In this document: positions 28,762-39,423 of the stretch, one piece after another
How the letters are laid out: each line of letters begins with the position of its first letter
How positions within the stretch are numbered: position 1 is the stretch's first letter
Notes under the pieces: generated by a model
What the model saw: only the letters and a program-made list of their open reading frames with translations
Told to the model about the DNA's origin: nothing
The model's database searches: none
Made by a program: the position numbers and the translations under genes
Source of the DNA: Histomonas meleagridis
Lineage: Eukaryota; Parabasalia; Tritrichomonadida; Dientamoebidae
Assembly: GCA_020186115.1 (NCBI GenBank)
Contig: WSYJ01000005.1
Span: 1-64,000 of the forward strand
Direction of reading: 5' to 3'
Length of the DNA: 64,000 nt

Positions 28762-30060
28762 TTAGAACACCGAATTTTCGGTTGTGCAAGTAAAGTTCTG
28801 AAATGCACTTTGAGTTTCTTCTTTAACGGACGTGTTTTCGCTGTTTATGGAGAGTATTTCATCATCAGAAAGGTCACTATCGAAATGTGACGTGTCTGTT
28901 TCTTCTTTAATTTCAGGTATCCATTCAGGCTGTATTCTTTTGTTTAGCAAATCATCTTGATTAATTCCAGCAAAGAAAGGATCACTTAAAACCTCTTTAA
29001 AGTCATCCTTTGCACCGCATCGCTCAGAAGGGTTCTTTTCAAGGAGCTTTGTGATAAGGCACATAGCTTCAGTTGATAAATAATCCGGAAATGTTGGATT
29101 GTTATGAACTATAGCTTGGTACGTCTTTTGTATGTTCTCATTTTGGAAAGGAGTGTTACCTGTAAGCATTTCGAATAATAGAATCCCAAAACTCCACCAA
29201 TCAACATTTTTTGTATATGGAACATTTTGCAACATTTCGGGTGGAATATACTCTGGAGTTCCACAGAACGTTGTAGTTGTTTCTAAATCTGTTTTTGGCT
29301 TGACTAAGCTCATGGCTGTGATTTTGATATGACCATCTTTGTCAACAAGAATGTTTGACGACATAAGATTTCGATATATAACACCAATGGAATGAAGGTG
29401 TCCGATACCAAGGGCAATTTCTGCTGCATAAAATCTTGCTCTTGATTCATTAAATCTTCCTTCTTCTTTAAGTTGTTTGAATAATTCGCCGCCTGGAACA
29501 TAGTCCATAACCATGGAAACCTTTGTATCTGTTTGGAAAGTGAATCGAGCTTTAACTAAAAATGGATGATTAATGTTAAGAAGTACATTTCGTTCAGCAA
29601 GCACTTGGTCAACTTGGTCAAATTCCTCAAGAGTAGCTTTGTCCATTGTTTTCATTGCGTATAATTGGTGGTCATGTTTATTTCTTACAAGATAAACTTT
29701 TCCATATGTCGAACGACCAAGTGGAGATATCACATGGAAGTCCTTCATTGCTGGTTTAGCTGATGTTGAATTTTCCTGAGTACCTCTAGCATCTTCCAAA
29801 GATGAAATCCAATCATCTGCCTCTTTTTGTGTACTAGCAACCAAGAAGAATGTCTTACGGCAAGGTATATTTATTTTAATTGCAGGTTGTTTGTGACATT
29901 CTGGTGCTCTAGAAATAAATTCAGCGTTTTTAAGGTTGATATGGCCTCTAACTTTAGAACCTGGTTTTGAATAATAGTAAAGGGTTTGATCTTGAAGCAC
30001 AAACCAATGCTTTTTCCATTTCCTAAATCTTCCTCTTTTCTTGAGCCAGCCAGATTCCAT
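28762..30060 (-). CDS. PH-domain AGC (AKT-like) pseudokinase
   Basis: 432 residues with AKT layout: PH domain ~1-95 (GWLKKRGRFRKWKKHWFVL ... WISSLEDA), kinase domain ~108-370, C-tail with a hydrophobic-motif-like FQNFTC near the end. The Gly-rich loop (LGRSTYGKV), the ATP Lys (AMK, ~137) and the activation segment TTFCGTPEYIPPE are kept. The catalytic loop reads YRNLMSSN (~229-236) where active AGC kinases have YRDLKxxN, so both the catalytic Asp and the Lys are lost, and DFG is AMS (~249-251), losing the Mg-binding Asp. It should not transfer phosphate. The frame is intact, suggesting a scaffold or decoy that still binds phosphoinositides. The start is the first ATG, right at the PH domain. 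Confidence 0.9.
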   Translation of the reverse strand: MESGWLKKRGRFRKWKKHWFVLQDQTLYYYSKPGSKVRGHINLKNAEFISRAPECHKQPAIKINIPCRKTFFLVASTQKEADDWISSLEDARGTQENSTSAKPAMKDFHVISPLGRSTYGKVYLVRNKHDHQLYAMKTMDKATLEEFDQVDQVLAERNVLLNINHPFLVKARFTFQTDTKVSMVMDYVPGGELFKQLKEEGRFNESRARFYAAEIALGIGHLHSIGVIYRNLMSSNILVDKDGHIKITAMSLVKPKTDLETTTTFCGTPEYIPPEMLQNVPYTKNVDWWSFGILLFEMLTGNTPFQNENIQKTYQAIVHNNPTFPDYLSTEAMCLITKLLEKNPSERCGAKDDFKEVLSDPFFAGINQDDLLNKRIQPEWIPEIKEETDTSHFDSDLSDDEILSINSENTSVKEETQSAFQNFTCTTENSVF

Positions 30061-30239
30061 TGGAAAAATTCAATGGCATATGCCACATTTCCTCAGAAAA
30101 ATCTCATTGAAATTTTGGTCGCATAAAAAAACGGTTTATTAGGGTACATGCCCTGAAAGTGGGTGCACCCCAAACTGTCGATGGACTTCACGGTTTTGCA
30201 ATTTCATCGTTGTACATGGTACAGCCCAAATTTGATAGA

Positions 30240-30247
30240 AACCGTTT
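30240..30247 (+). promoter_or_regulatory. Myb-like AACCGTTT motif
   Basis: Located 20 bp before the ATG at 30261, the same spacing as at 5823/5850. It supports 30261 as the start of the small gene. Confidence 0.4.
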
Positions 30248-30260
30248 TTATTTCGGAACA

Positions 30261-30365
30261 ATGGATGCTGCAGACGCTATTGCTATTGTTGTAGGTGTTG
30301 GAATCATTATCGTTGGAGCACTCGCTGGAGTTGGTTTCTACTTGAGACGTAATGAACAAAAGTAA
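30261..30365 (+). CDS. 34-residue single-pass membrane microprotein
   Basis: MDAADAIA, a ~20-residue hydrophobic Ile/Val/Gly helix, then the basic tail YLRRNEQK; expected to be N-out, C-in. The frame is open further upstream, but the next ATG (30216) would place the conserved-looking AACCGTTT motif inside the gene, so I prefer 30261. It lies between the pseudokinase and RRM genes. Tiny single-helix proteins of this size occur in ER complexes such as oligosaccharyltransferase (Ost4), but I see no specific match. It could be a chance frame. Confidence 0.45.
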   Translation: MDAADAIAIVVGVGIIIVGALAGVGFYLRRNEQK

Positions 30366-30799
30366 CAACATGGAAAAACTAATTATTAAACAGTTGATAT
30401 ACAACCCTCTTTTTGTTTAAACTTTAATGTGCACTTAAGCATGCGATATCTAAGTGTTCATGGATGAGGTTTTTAAGATATCAAAGTTAATTTTATTGAT
30501 TATGTAATTATTCAGAAAAAAAATATTGAATTTATGTCTACCTATTATTTATTTTAGAACTATGAGAACAGTAATAAGCTAAAAGATTTCATAATTTTGG
30601 ACAAAAGTTGTTGCTTGAAACATTCCAATGAATACATCTCATCAAATTCTTAAAACATAGTAAATGTAAAAACAAAATTGTATTCATCGTTTTGATGCAA
30701 ATGGAATGATTTTTGTAGATATATTTATTGAGTAAATTGGTTTTAAGGATAAATTAGTTCAAACAAACCTAACGAAATTCACAAATTGGCAAATTTAAA
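30366..30799. other. Intergenic
   Basis: AT-rich; no supported element apart from CCTAACG at 30769-30775 close to the RRM gene start. Confidence 0.4.
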
Positions 30800-31501
30800 A
30801 TGGCCCATTTAAGCCGTACTGTTTTTGTTGGTTCGTTAAACTACAGGACAGAAGCCGTGGACCTCCGCTTCAAGTGTGAGAAATTTGGTAAAGTGCGTAA
30901 CGTTGAGATTATCAAAGATGATGATGGGAAATCTCTTGGCTTTGGTTATGTTGAATTTGAGAAACCACAAGATGCAGAGTATGCTATTAGTCAACTTGAT
31001 GAAACTATGCTTGATGGAAAGATAATTCATCTTGAATTTAGTAAGCCTAATCTAAGGCGTAAAATGATGAAAAAGCATGAAGAAAAATTAGCAATGCAGA
31101 AAAGCCGAATGGAGAAAGAAAGTAAAAATTCTTCATCTCCTGATAATAGAGTTGCCCAGGGTTATGAAGATTACTCACCTCCACCATCAAGAAAGCGAAG
31201 GAACAGAGATTCAGACAGTGACGATTATTATTCACCTCCTCCATCCAAATCAAAAGAATCAAGCGATGATTCTTCATCTCCACCATCAAAGAAATCTAGT
31301 CATCACAAACACCACCGTCATCACCACCACCATCACCATCACAGTAAATCAAGCAAACCACCTAAACAACCTCGTGAAACTGAAACACCTCCACCTAAAG
31401 CAACTAATCCTGAACCAAGCAAACCACCAAAGGAACAGTCAAAGCACAAATCCCACCACAAATCACACCACCGTTCTCATGGTCATTCACATCGACATTG
31501 A
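30800..31501 (+). CDS. RRM protein with Ser/Pro/His-rich tail
   Basis: 233 residues. One RRM at ~7-83 with RNP2 VFVGSL and RNP1 GFGYVEF binds single-stranded RNA. A charged helix follows, then a low-complexity tail with SPPPS repeats, KSKESSDD phospho-type sites, a run of eight or more His and a Lys/His/Pro-rich end. The layout resembles SR-like or poly(A)-associated RNA-binding proteins; His-rich tails are typical of nuclear-speckle targeting in some kinases and RBPs. A role in splicing or mRNA processing is inferred. Confidence 0.8.
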   Translation: MAHLSRTVFVGSLNYRTEAVDLRFKCEKFGKVRNVEIIKDDDGKSLGFGYVEFEKPQDAEYAISQLDETMLDGKIIHLEFSKPNLRRKMMKKHEEKLAMQKSRMEKESKNSSSPDNRVAQGYEDYSPPPSRKRRNRDSDSDDYYSPPPSKSKESSDDSSSPPSKKSSHHKHHRHHHHHHHHSKSSKPPKQPRETETPPPKATNPEPSKPPKEQSKHKSHHKSHHRSHGHSHRH

Positions 31502-31764
31502 TATGATTTTTCTATGTTCAATTTCAATGCAATAAATATAATCATACCTACCACCTTTTACTTTATTCTATCACTTTCCTTATATTAACATATAATTATT
31601 TCCATAAAATCATTTTGTAATTTTCTATTCAATATTTTCTATGTGATCAATCAAACCAAAGTACGGTTTCAAACGTTCACCTTTTTGGAATTATTTTCTA
31701 TTTGTTTCAAATAATTTAACACAAAACAACTTTATTTTATTCGTACGAAGTTGGATACAAAGAG

Positions 31765-33129
31765 TTACAAAACAATTTTCGGCAATCTCGGGTAAATGAG
31801 ATCGATCCTTGGTTTTTGGTACTTTTGATTGGAGAACTGATAAGCGCCGCCATGCACCGGCTTCTTGTATACCGACGCCTGCATTTGTTGCGCCATTTTC
31901 TTTTGCTGATATTGTTTGACCCTTTGGGCCGCCTTCAGCCTCGCCTGATATATATACGGATCTATTGGCTGCTTCGAATACTGTGACGGAATGTTTCCTA
32001 CAATTGGCTTCAACTTTGGTTTTGGCTGAGCGATTGGTGGCTGTTGGATAACAGGAGCATATTGCTGTCGTATTGGCTGTTGTTCTTGTTGCTCTGGTTG
32101 AGGGAGAGGCTGTTCTTTTGGCTGCGTAATTTGCGGATATGGTTGTGGTGGTGAATTTACCGCATTTACATTTTGGAGGAAATAAAGAGAAAATGGAATA
32201 GTCTTCTCTTTTTGGTTCCAAGCAGCTTCATATTCGCGTATTTGTGCAAAGGCGGGGAGATTAAGCGCATCTGCTGCTGTAATTCGTTCTGATGGATTAT
32301 ATGTAAGAAGTCGACTAAGTAGTTCAATTGTTTCTTGTGAACACTTTGGAAGAAGGGTATGTAGGTCCTGAGGGGCTTTATGTTGGAAAGAAAGTGGAAT
32401 TTGAGTATTTGGATTTTTTCGAAATTGTGCTAAAACGTCACGAGCTGGCGTCCCGAGCAGGTTATGAATCCGCGCGATCTGATCAATCTCATGCTTACCT
32501 GGAAATAATGGGCGAGTTGTTAATAATTCATATAACATACAACCAACGGCCCATTCATCAACTTCAGGACCATAAGAACCGGACGTGAGAATACACTCTG
32601 GAGCTCTGTACCATCTTGTAGAAACATATTCTGTGTAAGGGCTTGTTGATGATGTAACACCTCTAGTTGAACCAAAATCTACTAGCTTAAGTAAAAAAGT
32701 ATCTCTGTTAACCATGCAATTCTCTGGCTTAACATCTCTGTGAAACATATTCTTGGAATGCATAAAAGCAATTGCTGATAATAATTGATAAATTAAAATT
32801 AATGATTCATTTTCTGTAAATGGCTTTTTGTGCTCTGTAATAAATTCGTATACATTGCAATCTAAAAGTTCAAAAACCATTGCAAAATATCCATTTTGAT
32901 TGTCATAAATTAAATCAAGGAGTTTAACAATATTTGGATGACCTTGTAGTTGTAGTAAGGATACGATTTCTGGCAAATGATTGACTTCTTCGAGAGATCT
33001 GTATCTTTTCTTTAATCTTTTTATTGCTACGTACTGATTAAAACGTGTAGATTTAGCCTTGAACACTTCGGCGAAAGACCCTTCTCCAAGCTTTGCTACT
33101 ATTCTGAAATCTGACCCCATTTTGTTCAT
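31765..33129 (-). CDS. MOK/RCK-type ciliary protein kinase
   Basis: 454 residues; kinase domain 8-~290 with all catalytic motifs: GEGSFAEV loop, VAIKRL, HRDVKPEN, DFGSTRG. The activation segment PYTEYVSTRWYRAPECILT, with the TEY phosphorylation site, and the PLFPGKHEIDQIARIHNLLGTP segment are closest to MOK/RAGE, the branch of the RCK (MAK/ICK/MOK) group that regulates cilium or flagellum length. The C-terminal ~150 residues are Gln/Pro-rich (QPEQQEQQPIRQQ) and probably disordered. Trichomonads are flagellated, which fits. Confidence 0.85.
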   Translation of the reverse strand: MNKMGSDFRIVAKLGEGSFAEVFKAKSTRFNQYVAIKRLKKRYRSLEEVNHLPEIVSLLQLQGHPNIVKLLDLIYDNQNGYFAMVFELLDCNVYEFITEHKKPFTENESLILIYQLLSAIAFMHSKNMFHRDVKPENCMVNRDTFLLKLVDFGSTRGVTSSTSPYTEYVSTRWYRAPECILTSGSYGPEVDEWAVGCMLYELLTTRPLFPGKHEIDQIARIHNLLGTPARDVLAQFRKNPNTQIPLSFQHKAPQDLHTLLPKCSQETIELLSRLLTYNPSERITAADALNLPAFAQIREYEAAWNQKEKTIPFSLYFLQNVNAVNSPPQPYPQITQPKEQPLPQPEQQEQQPIRQQYAPVIQQPPIAQPKPKLKPIVGNIPSQYSKQPIDPYIYQARLKAAQRVKQYQQKKMAQQMQASVYKKPVHGGAYQFSNQKYQKPRIDLIYPRLPKIVL

Positions 33130-33641
33130 TTTAAGCCTTGCAAAGGGTTCTGGGTATAACGAACAAAATCCGTTTTTCTTATCAAACTGACTATGTCAAA
33201 TTTGTCTTCTTACATCACATTTCCACAAATTAAGAATATAACGATCGAATTTTTTTCAATGCTTATTTTTTACAACACATTTGAAAATGTTGTACTTCGA
33301 TCAAAATTCTTATTATAATCTTTTTATTGGTTGTATACCACGCAATACATAAGCGAACCTAATCAATAATTCTCAAAATTCAATCTTACAAACCATTTAT
33401 ACAAAATGAATGAAATTGCCACAATTGCATTAAAATCATTTTTGATATCTATTAATATCTGAATTCTTATATAAATTAAATCAAAAGGGGCCAAATTCCA
33501 AAAAGGTTCCTCTATACATATCGAGAATTCACACTAAATAACTTATGAATTGACATTTCCAATGAAAACATTTAACTACAACAAGCATAAAAACAGATAT
33601 TTAACATTTACATCGAAACAAATCGATATTTTTATTCACAA
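33130..33641. other. Intergenic
   Basis: About 510 bp between two minus-strand genes. AACGGATTTT-like and AACGAT-like sites occur within ~110 bp of the kinase start. No gene seen. Confidence 0.4.
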
Positions 33642-35918
33642 CTAGTCAAAGATCGGGTTCACATCGCCGCTTTCTGTCACCGGCTGCGACCCATATTCGT
33701 ACGACACTACTGCCCTCATTGCCAGCTTCACGCTTCCGTTTCCGACGAGCATCATTTGCTGTACGATTGGCTGCCCATTTGTATCGAGCACGCTGCCCGA
33801 TTGCTGCTGTGCCTTCAAGCTCCATCCGATTGGCACTCCGTATTTCGCGTTGAAGTTATTCAGCCTTTGGCTTCCGGTGTTGAAGAAAGATGCTCTGATT
33901 GCAATTTGGTTTAAGTTCTGTGGGTTTTTAGCGATTTCGAAGTACATAACGAAGTCCTTTTTCCTCATGGCTTCTATCGAGCCGGGGAAAGGTTTTATGT
34001 TGACTTCGTTCAAAGGTTTCGTTACGTCATTTATTAAATCATTTAAATAATTCTTCTTATCATTAAAACTATTGTTGTTATTAGGGATATCGACAATTGA
34101 TAATAAATCGTCAACAATTTCTTCTTCTTTTTTGTTGGATGTTTCATTTTGTATTATTTCAATTTGTTTGTTATTATTATTATTATTTGTTATATTAGTT
34201 GTCATTTCAATTGGAGATAAAATTTCTTCGTTAATTTCATTGTTGCTTAATATCTTGATTAACTCTTCAGACCGTTGTTGTAAGTCAAGGTTTTCATTGT
34301 TCTTAAATTTCTCTAAAACTTTTATTGCGTCTTCTTTCAACTTAAATCTGATTGACAACTTCGAAATTGAGATTAGGATATAACCTTTGGTTTGATTATT
34401 AGTTTGTGGCATTAATAGAATTTGTTTTAATATTTCATATGACTTAATATTACTCGAAAATTCCCCAATGTACCACGACGCAATTTGAGTCATCGTTTGG
34501 TTGTTTGAATAGTTTACGAGCGACTTTTCGAATTGTTCAATTGAATACAATTGAATTTGGGGGTTATTTAACACCATGTTGCAAAATGACGTAATGAGGT
34601 CGTTGCCTAAATAGTTATCATTTTCAACAATGATTCGATATATGATATCAAACTTCCATTTAATGTCATCAGAGAACCTTTGAATTGCAGTAAATATCTT
34701 TGCAATCAGTTCAATCCGAAACTCAGAATCTGAAAGTTTGATGTAATTTAAGATCTCAGGAATCAAAGTGGTGATGTTCGTTTCATCAATTAACGCAGAA
34801 ATGACATTTAATGACCTTCGACGTATTGATGGATCTCTATGATTTAGACATTGAATAACAAATGACCGATAACGTTGTAACGCTATTGTGTCGCCATTTG
34901 TCCTTCCAATGATTTCGTTGTTTTCATTATAAAGTGTCTTAGAAAAGATGGTCAAAGCATAATACACAACGTTCGGCTCTTTAGACTTAAGGAGTCGGCC
35001 AACTTGCGCAAATGCTAAGCCTCGAAGCGATGATGTGTTCGATGTAGACATTATCGCATCAACTACAGCCGACATTACTGAGCGCCCACAGTTACGTTGT
35101 GTGTCAGCACACGTGAAAATGGTCTTTAGAACATCGTCCAAGTCTGTGCTCGGCTTTTTAAGGAGAGTTAAAATTCTTAAAAGTCGAATTTGTAAAAATG
35201 GATCGTTGAAAATAGAATATTGGAACTCGCGTGAACGAGTTCGGTTGAGTTGCGCTAATATTTTGATGAATGATTTATGATATTTGTGAAATGAGGTGAT
35301 TAATTGTGGCTGTTGTCGGATAATAGCTTCGATTAAACAGGTGGCAGAGATAAATACACTATGTGCACCGCTTTTAAGGAGTTTGTAAACTGATGGAATA
35401 AAGGAATCTGCTATATCTGGAAGCTTATCAACAATTCGAACAGCTGCCATGGCAGCATGTTTCATAATTTGGACTGACGAGTTGTCAATAAGCTTTTGAA
35501 CTTCGGTAACAAGTGTTTGACACATTTCTTGTGAGCCAATATTTGCTAAAAGTGAAAGAGCAAGTGTTTGAAATTGTGGATTATTTGATTGCAAATCCTT
35601 GAGTAAAGTGTGAGTAAGAAGAACTGTGGTCTCTGATGTTTCATTAAGGAGAACAGAAGCGGCCATATAACCTATGCGCTTATAACTAAGGCGTGGATGA
35701 CTCATAAGATTAACAACTTCCATTTGACCAAAAGAAACATTCTCCCCTATGATATCAAGAAAAACAAGTTTTGCAATAAGTCTGGGTTTAAGATCTGGAT
35801 CACAATTTCGAATAAGAGTTCTAATATCGGCTAGCTCGCATTTGATAATAAAGCGTTCATCTTCGAGGCTTTCGGCAAATCTGACTGATGTGATAAAGTC
35901 AACAGCTGATTGCGACAT
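33642..35918 (-). CDS. AP-1 gamma-adaptin-like large subunit
   Basis: About 758 residues from the ATG at 35918 (MSQSAVDF); the frame runs three codons upstream without an ATG. The trunk (~1-560) is an armadillo-type solenoid matching gamma-adaptin: ERFIIKCELADIR, KLVFLDIIGENVSFGQMEVV, YKRIGYMAAS, DPFLQIRLLRIL and DPSIRRRSLNVI. A low-complexity Asn-rich hinge (~565-640) follows. The last ~110 residues form a GAE/ear domain (KDFVMYFEIAKNP ... RASFFNTGSQRL). AP-1 sorts cargo between trans-Golgi and endosomes and reads YxxPhi and dileucine signals. The hinge shows no clear clathrin box. Confidence 0.9.
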   Translation of the reverse strand: MSQSAVDFITSVRFAESLEDERFIIKCELADIRTLIRNCDPDLKPRLIAKLVFLDIIGENVSFGQMEVVNLMSHPRLSYKRIGYMAASVLLNETSETTVLLTHTLLKDLQSNNPQFQTLALSLLANIGSQEMCQTLVTEVQKLIDNSSVQIMKHAAMAAVRIVDKLPDIADSFIPSVYKLLKSGAHSVFISATCLIEAIIRQQPQLITSFHKYHKSFIKILAQLNRTRSREFQYSIFNDPFLQIRLLRILTLLKKPSTDLDDVLKTIFTCADTQRNCGRSVMSAVVDAIMSTSNTSSLRGLAFAQVGRLLKSKEPNVVYYALTIFSKTLYNENNEIIGRTNGDTIALQRYRSFVIQCLNHRDPSIRRRSLNVISALIDETNITTLIPEILNYIKLSDSEFRIELIAKIFTAIQRFSDDIKWKFDIIYRIIVENDNYLGNDLITSFCNMVLNNPQIQLYSIEQFEKSLVNYSNNQTMTQIASWYIGEFSSNIKSYEILKQILLMPQTNNQTKGYILISISKLSIRFKLKEDAIKVLEKFKNNENLDLQQRSEELIKILSNNEINEEILSPIEMTTNITNNNNNNKQIEIIQNETSNKKEEEIVDDLLSIVDIPNNNNSFNDKKNYLNDLINDVTKPLNEVNIKPFPGSIEAMRKKDFVMYFEIAKNPQNLNQIAIRASFFNTGSQRLNNFNAKYGVPIGWSLKAQQQSGSVLDTNGQPIVQQMMLVGNGSVKLAMRAVVSYEYGSQPVTESGDVNPIFD

Positions 35919-36531
35919 ATTAATCAACAGACTTTGTCAAAATGCATTTGAATAGTTTATATTGCTGATATCTATTTTTTGCATTGTAATCTCAAAAGTA
36001 TTAGAATTTATCAGCAAGAAACAATAGGGAATATACAATAGGTCAAGGAGATCATATTGTTCGTATTTATTTCGAAAAATTTAGAATACTTAAAATTAAT
36101 ATTGTTTAATTTTCATAAAAATATTCATAAAAAAGCATATTTTAAGCATGTTTTGTATTATTAAAAAATATTTTGATATTCATTTGTTTTTATTAACTGT
36201 ATTAATAAGGTAATTTCTAAATTCTTAAGTGAGAGAATTTTTTTACTTGAAAAAATAACATTCAAAGAACATTTTAACGTCAACACAAATTTTTATTATT
36301 TTGTTTCCTAGCATTAATAGTCATATTATTATATTTTTGTCCCAGAATAGATACGATCATTTTGTAAAGCAACGAAATTTTTTTTTATTTGAACTTATTA
36401 AACGGTCCACGCCAGAAATTTCATAGAATTATTTCTGTTGGTAGTTGGTCCAAAAACCATTACAGTAGAATTTTATATCCATTCAAAATTAAATTAACCT
36501 TGTGAAACTGTCACTTTTATCCTAACTTCGG
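35919..36531. other. Divergent intergenic region, AP-1 gamma / Rab
   Basis: About 610 bp. An AACGGTCC core lies near 36400 and CCTAACTTCG directly precedes the Rab start. No gene. Confidence 0.4.
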
Positions 36532-37143
36532 ATGTCTGAACTCCCAGCAATTGATTCGAAGATCGTTTTACTTGGTGCTACAAGCGTAGGCAAAACATCA
36601 ATCATCTGCCGCGCTGTTTCAGATGAGTTCGATGCTGATATGCCAGCAACAATTGGTGCATGCTATACAGCGAAGCAAATCGAGCTTGAAAAAGTTAATG
36701 TTAATTTACAGATTTGGGATACAGCCGGCCAAGAACGTTTCAGGACCCTTGCACCAATGTACTATCGTGGATCTATTGTTGCATTATTGGTATTTTCAGT
36801 TATTGATGAAGCATCACTCACTGACGTTAAAAACTGGGCACAAGAAATGAAGTCACAAACAGACGAAATGCCAACCATCTTCGTTATTGGAAATAAAATG
36901 GATCTTGTCGAAGAAAGAACTGTCACAACAGAACAAGGAGAATCTGTTGCTAAAGAACTTGGTGCATGTTACTACGAAGTTAGTGCCAAATCTGGTCGAG
37001 GAATTGAAGAATTATTTGTTCGAGTTGCCGAAGAATCAGCTAAGAAACTTTCAGGTGACTCCTCAAATACAGGTGGCGGCAAGAAGGATGGCGTCAATAT
37101 TAAGGAAGGAAAAGAAGGAGGTGGAAAGAAATGCAGCTGCTAA
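36532..37143 (+). CDS. Rab GTPase, Rab5/22-like
   Basis: 203 residues with every G-box: GATSVGKT (G1), the switch I Thr in ATIGACY, WDTAGQERF (G3), GNKMD (G4) and SAKSG (G5). The RabF features IGACYTAKQI and YYRGSIVALLVF group it with the Rab5/Rab22/Rab31 class acting on early endosomes. A Gly/Lys-rich linker ends in KKCSC, a CxC double geranylgeranylation signal. It lies divergently from the AP-1 gamma gene. Expected to be an active switch, in contrast to the GTPase at 59.5 kb. Confidence 0.93.
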   Translation: MSELPAIDSKIVLLGATSVGKTSIICRAVSDEFDADMPATIGACYTAKQIELEKVNVNLQIWDTAGQERFRTLAPMYYRGSIVALLVFSVIDEASLTDVKNWAQEMKSQTDEMPTIFVIGNKMDLVEERTVTTEQGESVAKELGACYYEVSAKSGRGIEELFVRVAEESAKKLSGDSSNTGGGKKDGVNIKEGKEGGGKKCSC

Positions 37144-37409
37144 ATTTGAGTAAAAGAATGCTCGATCCAAGAAATGTTAATAAGCTTTGGAATTCTTTTA
37201 AAGTGAAAGCAATCAAATGCTTCAAATTCTATTGAAAAAAGAAACGATTTGAAATTATCAAAATTTAAATAATGTTTGAACAGATTCAATTTTTTTTAAA
37301 TAATAACCAAAATTGGTAACAAGAAGGTAGTTTCAGTATATTAAATAAAAATAATTAGAATTTACTCATGAACTTTTTCCGTTCTCTCACTTTGTTTAGC
37401 TATAGATAG

Positions 37410-38959
37410 CTAAACATATTCAAAATGAACGTGATAAAGATTTAGAAGAATTACATCATAAGAAACAACTTGAAGTTGGTGAAGCACTTCAACATAATGA
37501 AGAAAATCTTAAAAGTAAAGTTGAAGAAATCAATGAAATTATGTTACAATTTTATGAGCAGCAACGAAAATTAACAGAATTAAATAAACAAAAAACGAAA
37601 TTTCAAATCGAAGAAATAATGAAATTGAAAAATGAAATTCATGAACAAATTGAAGAAAATTCGCAACAATATAAAATTAATAAAAAATATCAAAATGAAG
37701 AAGAAAGAAAAGAAGATGAAACACATCGTAATATAATGGAATCTTTAACAAGACAAATTGATGAATGTAAAAAACGAAACTTAAAACTTTTAGAAGAATT
37801 AAAAATAATCAAAAAGAAGAAAGATGAAAAACTTAATTTGTTTATAGGTGAAACAGATTCTAAACTTCTTGAAGATATACATCAAATCTCTAAAGAAGAA
37901 GATGAAAATAGAAATCTGAATGATATAATCGAAAGAATTATGAAACAAAAAGAAGAAGTTGAAAAACGAATAAAAAAATTTTTAGAAGAAATTAAATCAA
38001 TTGAAAAAACTATTAATGAAACGAAAGAAAATTATGAAAAGAAAATAACACAAATACAAAACCAATGTGAAATTAACTTAAAGCAATTAAATAAAACTGA
38101 TTTACAATTAATACAACGAAAGAATCAATTAACGCGACATATAAATATACAAAACAAACGAATCGAAGAACTAAAAAAGAAAGAAAACAAAAACGAAAAG
38201 TTCGAAATATTACAAAATAAATATATTGAAGAAATTGAACAATATGAAAAAGAGATTCGAAATAAATATGAATTAAAACTTAATGAAGAAAAACAGAAAA
38301 CAAATGAATTAGAAATAAAATTTCAAAAATTAAAAGATCAAAATAACAAAGAAATTAATGAACTTGAAAATCAAATCAAAAATGAAAAAGAAAACTCAAA
38401 TAAAATTAAATCGAAAATGTTAATCGAAAGAGAAAATGAAATTAATAAAATGAAAGAACATTTAAACAATGAAAATAATGAAAAAATTTTAAAGTTAAAA
38501 GAAACGCATCAACAAAAAATGGATTCATATAAAACGGAATTAGAAAACTTAAAAAAGAAACATGAACAAAAAATTAATAAAATCGAACAAAAATTTGTCG
38601 AAAAAATCGAAGAAAGTAAATTTAAGCTAATAAAAGAAGAAAAAGAAATCGAACAAAAATTAACTGAATTAAATGATGAAACAAAATTTTTGGAAGAAGA
38701 AATTGTTTACTTGGAAAACAAAGAATGTACAAAATGTAAAGAGAAAAAAGAATTAATCAAAAAATTACTCGATAAGAAAAACGAATTACAAAGAAAAATT
38801 AATAATTCGATAAAAGAAGCGCATGCAACTGACTTGAAAATGGATAAATTATTCGGGAAAAATGCACGTGCTCCATCACCGCTGTTGGCTGATGGACAAA
38901 GAAAAGAAGTCGCGAAAATCGCTAAGCCAAAAACAAAAGCAAAAGCAAATTTGCCTTAA
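37410..38959 (+). CDS. Long coiled-coil protein, 5' end uncertain
   Basis: From the first in-frame ATG (37541) the protein is 472 residues, almost wholly heptad-repeat Lys/Glu/Gln/Asn helix, ending in a short basic tail (KPKTKAKANLP). A CTKCKEKKEL pair of Cys lies near residue 395. Coiled-coil coding clearly continues upstream in the same frame to an in-frame TAG at 37403-37405 (HIQNERDKDLEELHHKK...), about 44 codons without any ATG. The real 5' part is therefore missing: an upstream exon, with 37409 as a possible acceptor AG, or a loss. No GTATGT donor was found upstream. Cytoskeletal role inferred. Confidence 0.7.
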
Positions 38960-39423
38960 AATAAAAATATTTGTTTGTAATTAATAAATGAAATTATCGA
39001 TTTTGTTTTTAGTAAATAATTTTACGACATAAAATTTTATGTTGGACGAAACATTGTTCAAGATATTATATGAAGTACACTCCAAGTAAAATTCTTTTAA
39101 ATCTTTTCTTTGTTGCTTATATAATAGTTTTGCTTTTAAAAAGCGTTACATCTTGCACAAATTTAAATTGAAAGTGACTAAATGAAAATTTTAAAAAGTC
39201 ATTTTTTCATAGCCTCAACTTGTTTGCATATATTTATATGATATTACTTGAAATATACTTGGAATATTATTAATAATTCCAAAATTTCAAAAAAAAAATC
39301 TGTTAAAAGGCACCTTCTTGCCAATCGTGGGTTTAAAAGTCTTGTTTTTTGGCAATTTAACGAAGAAGATTAAATCATTATCAAAAAAAATGAAACACAA
39401 AACCTCAAGAAATTTATTTGGAA
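38960..39423. other. Intergenic
   Basis: AT-rich, no supported gene. GAAACACAAAACCTC near 39389 recurs near 44853; significance unknown. Confidence 0.4.
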
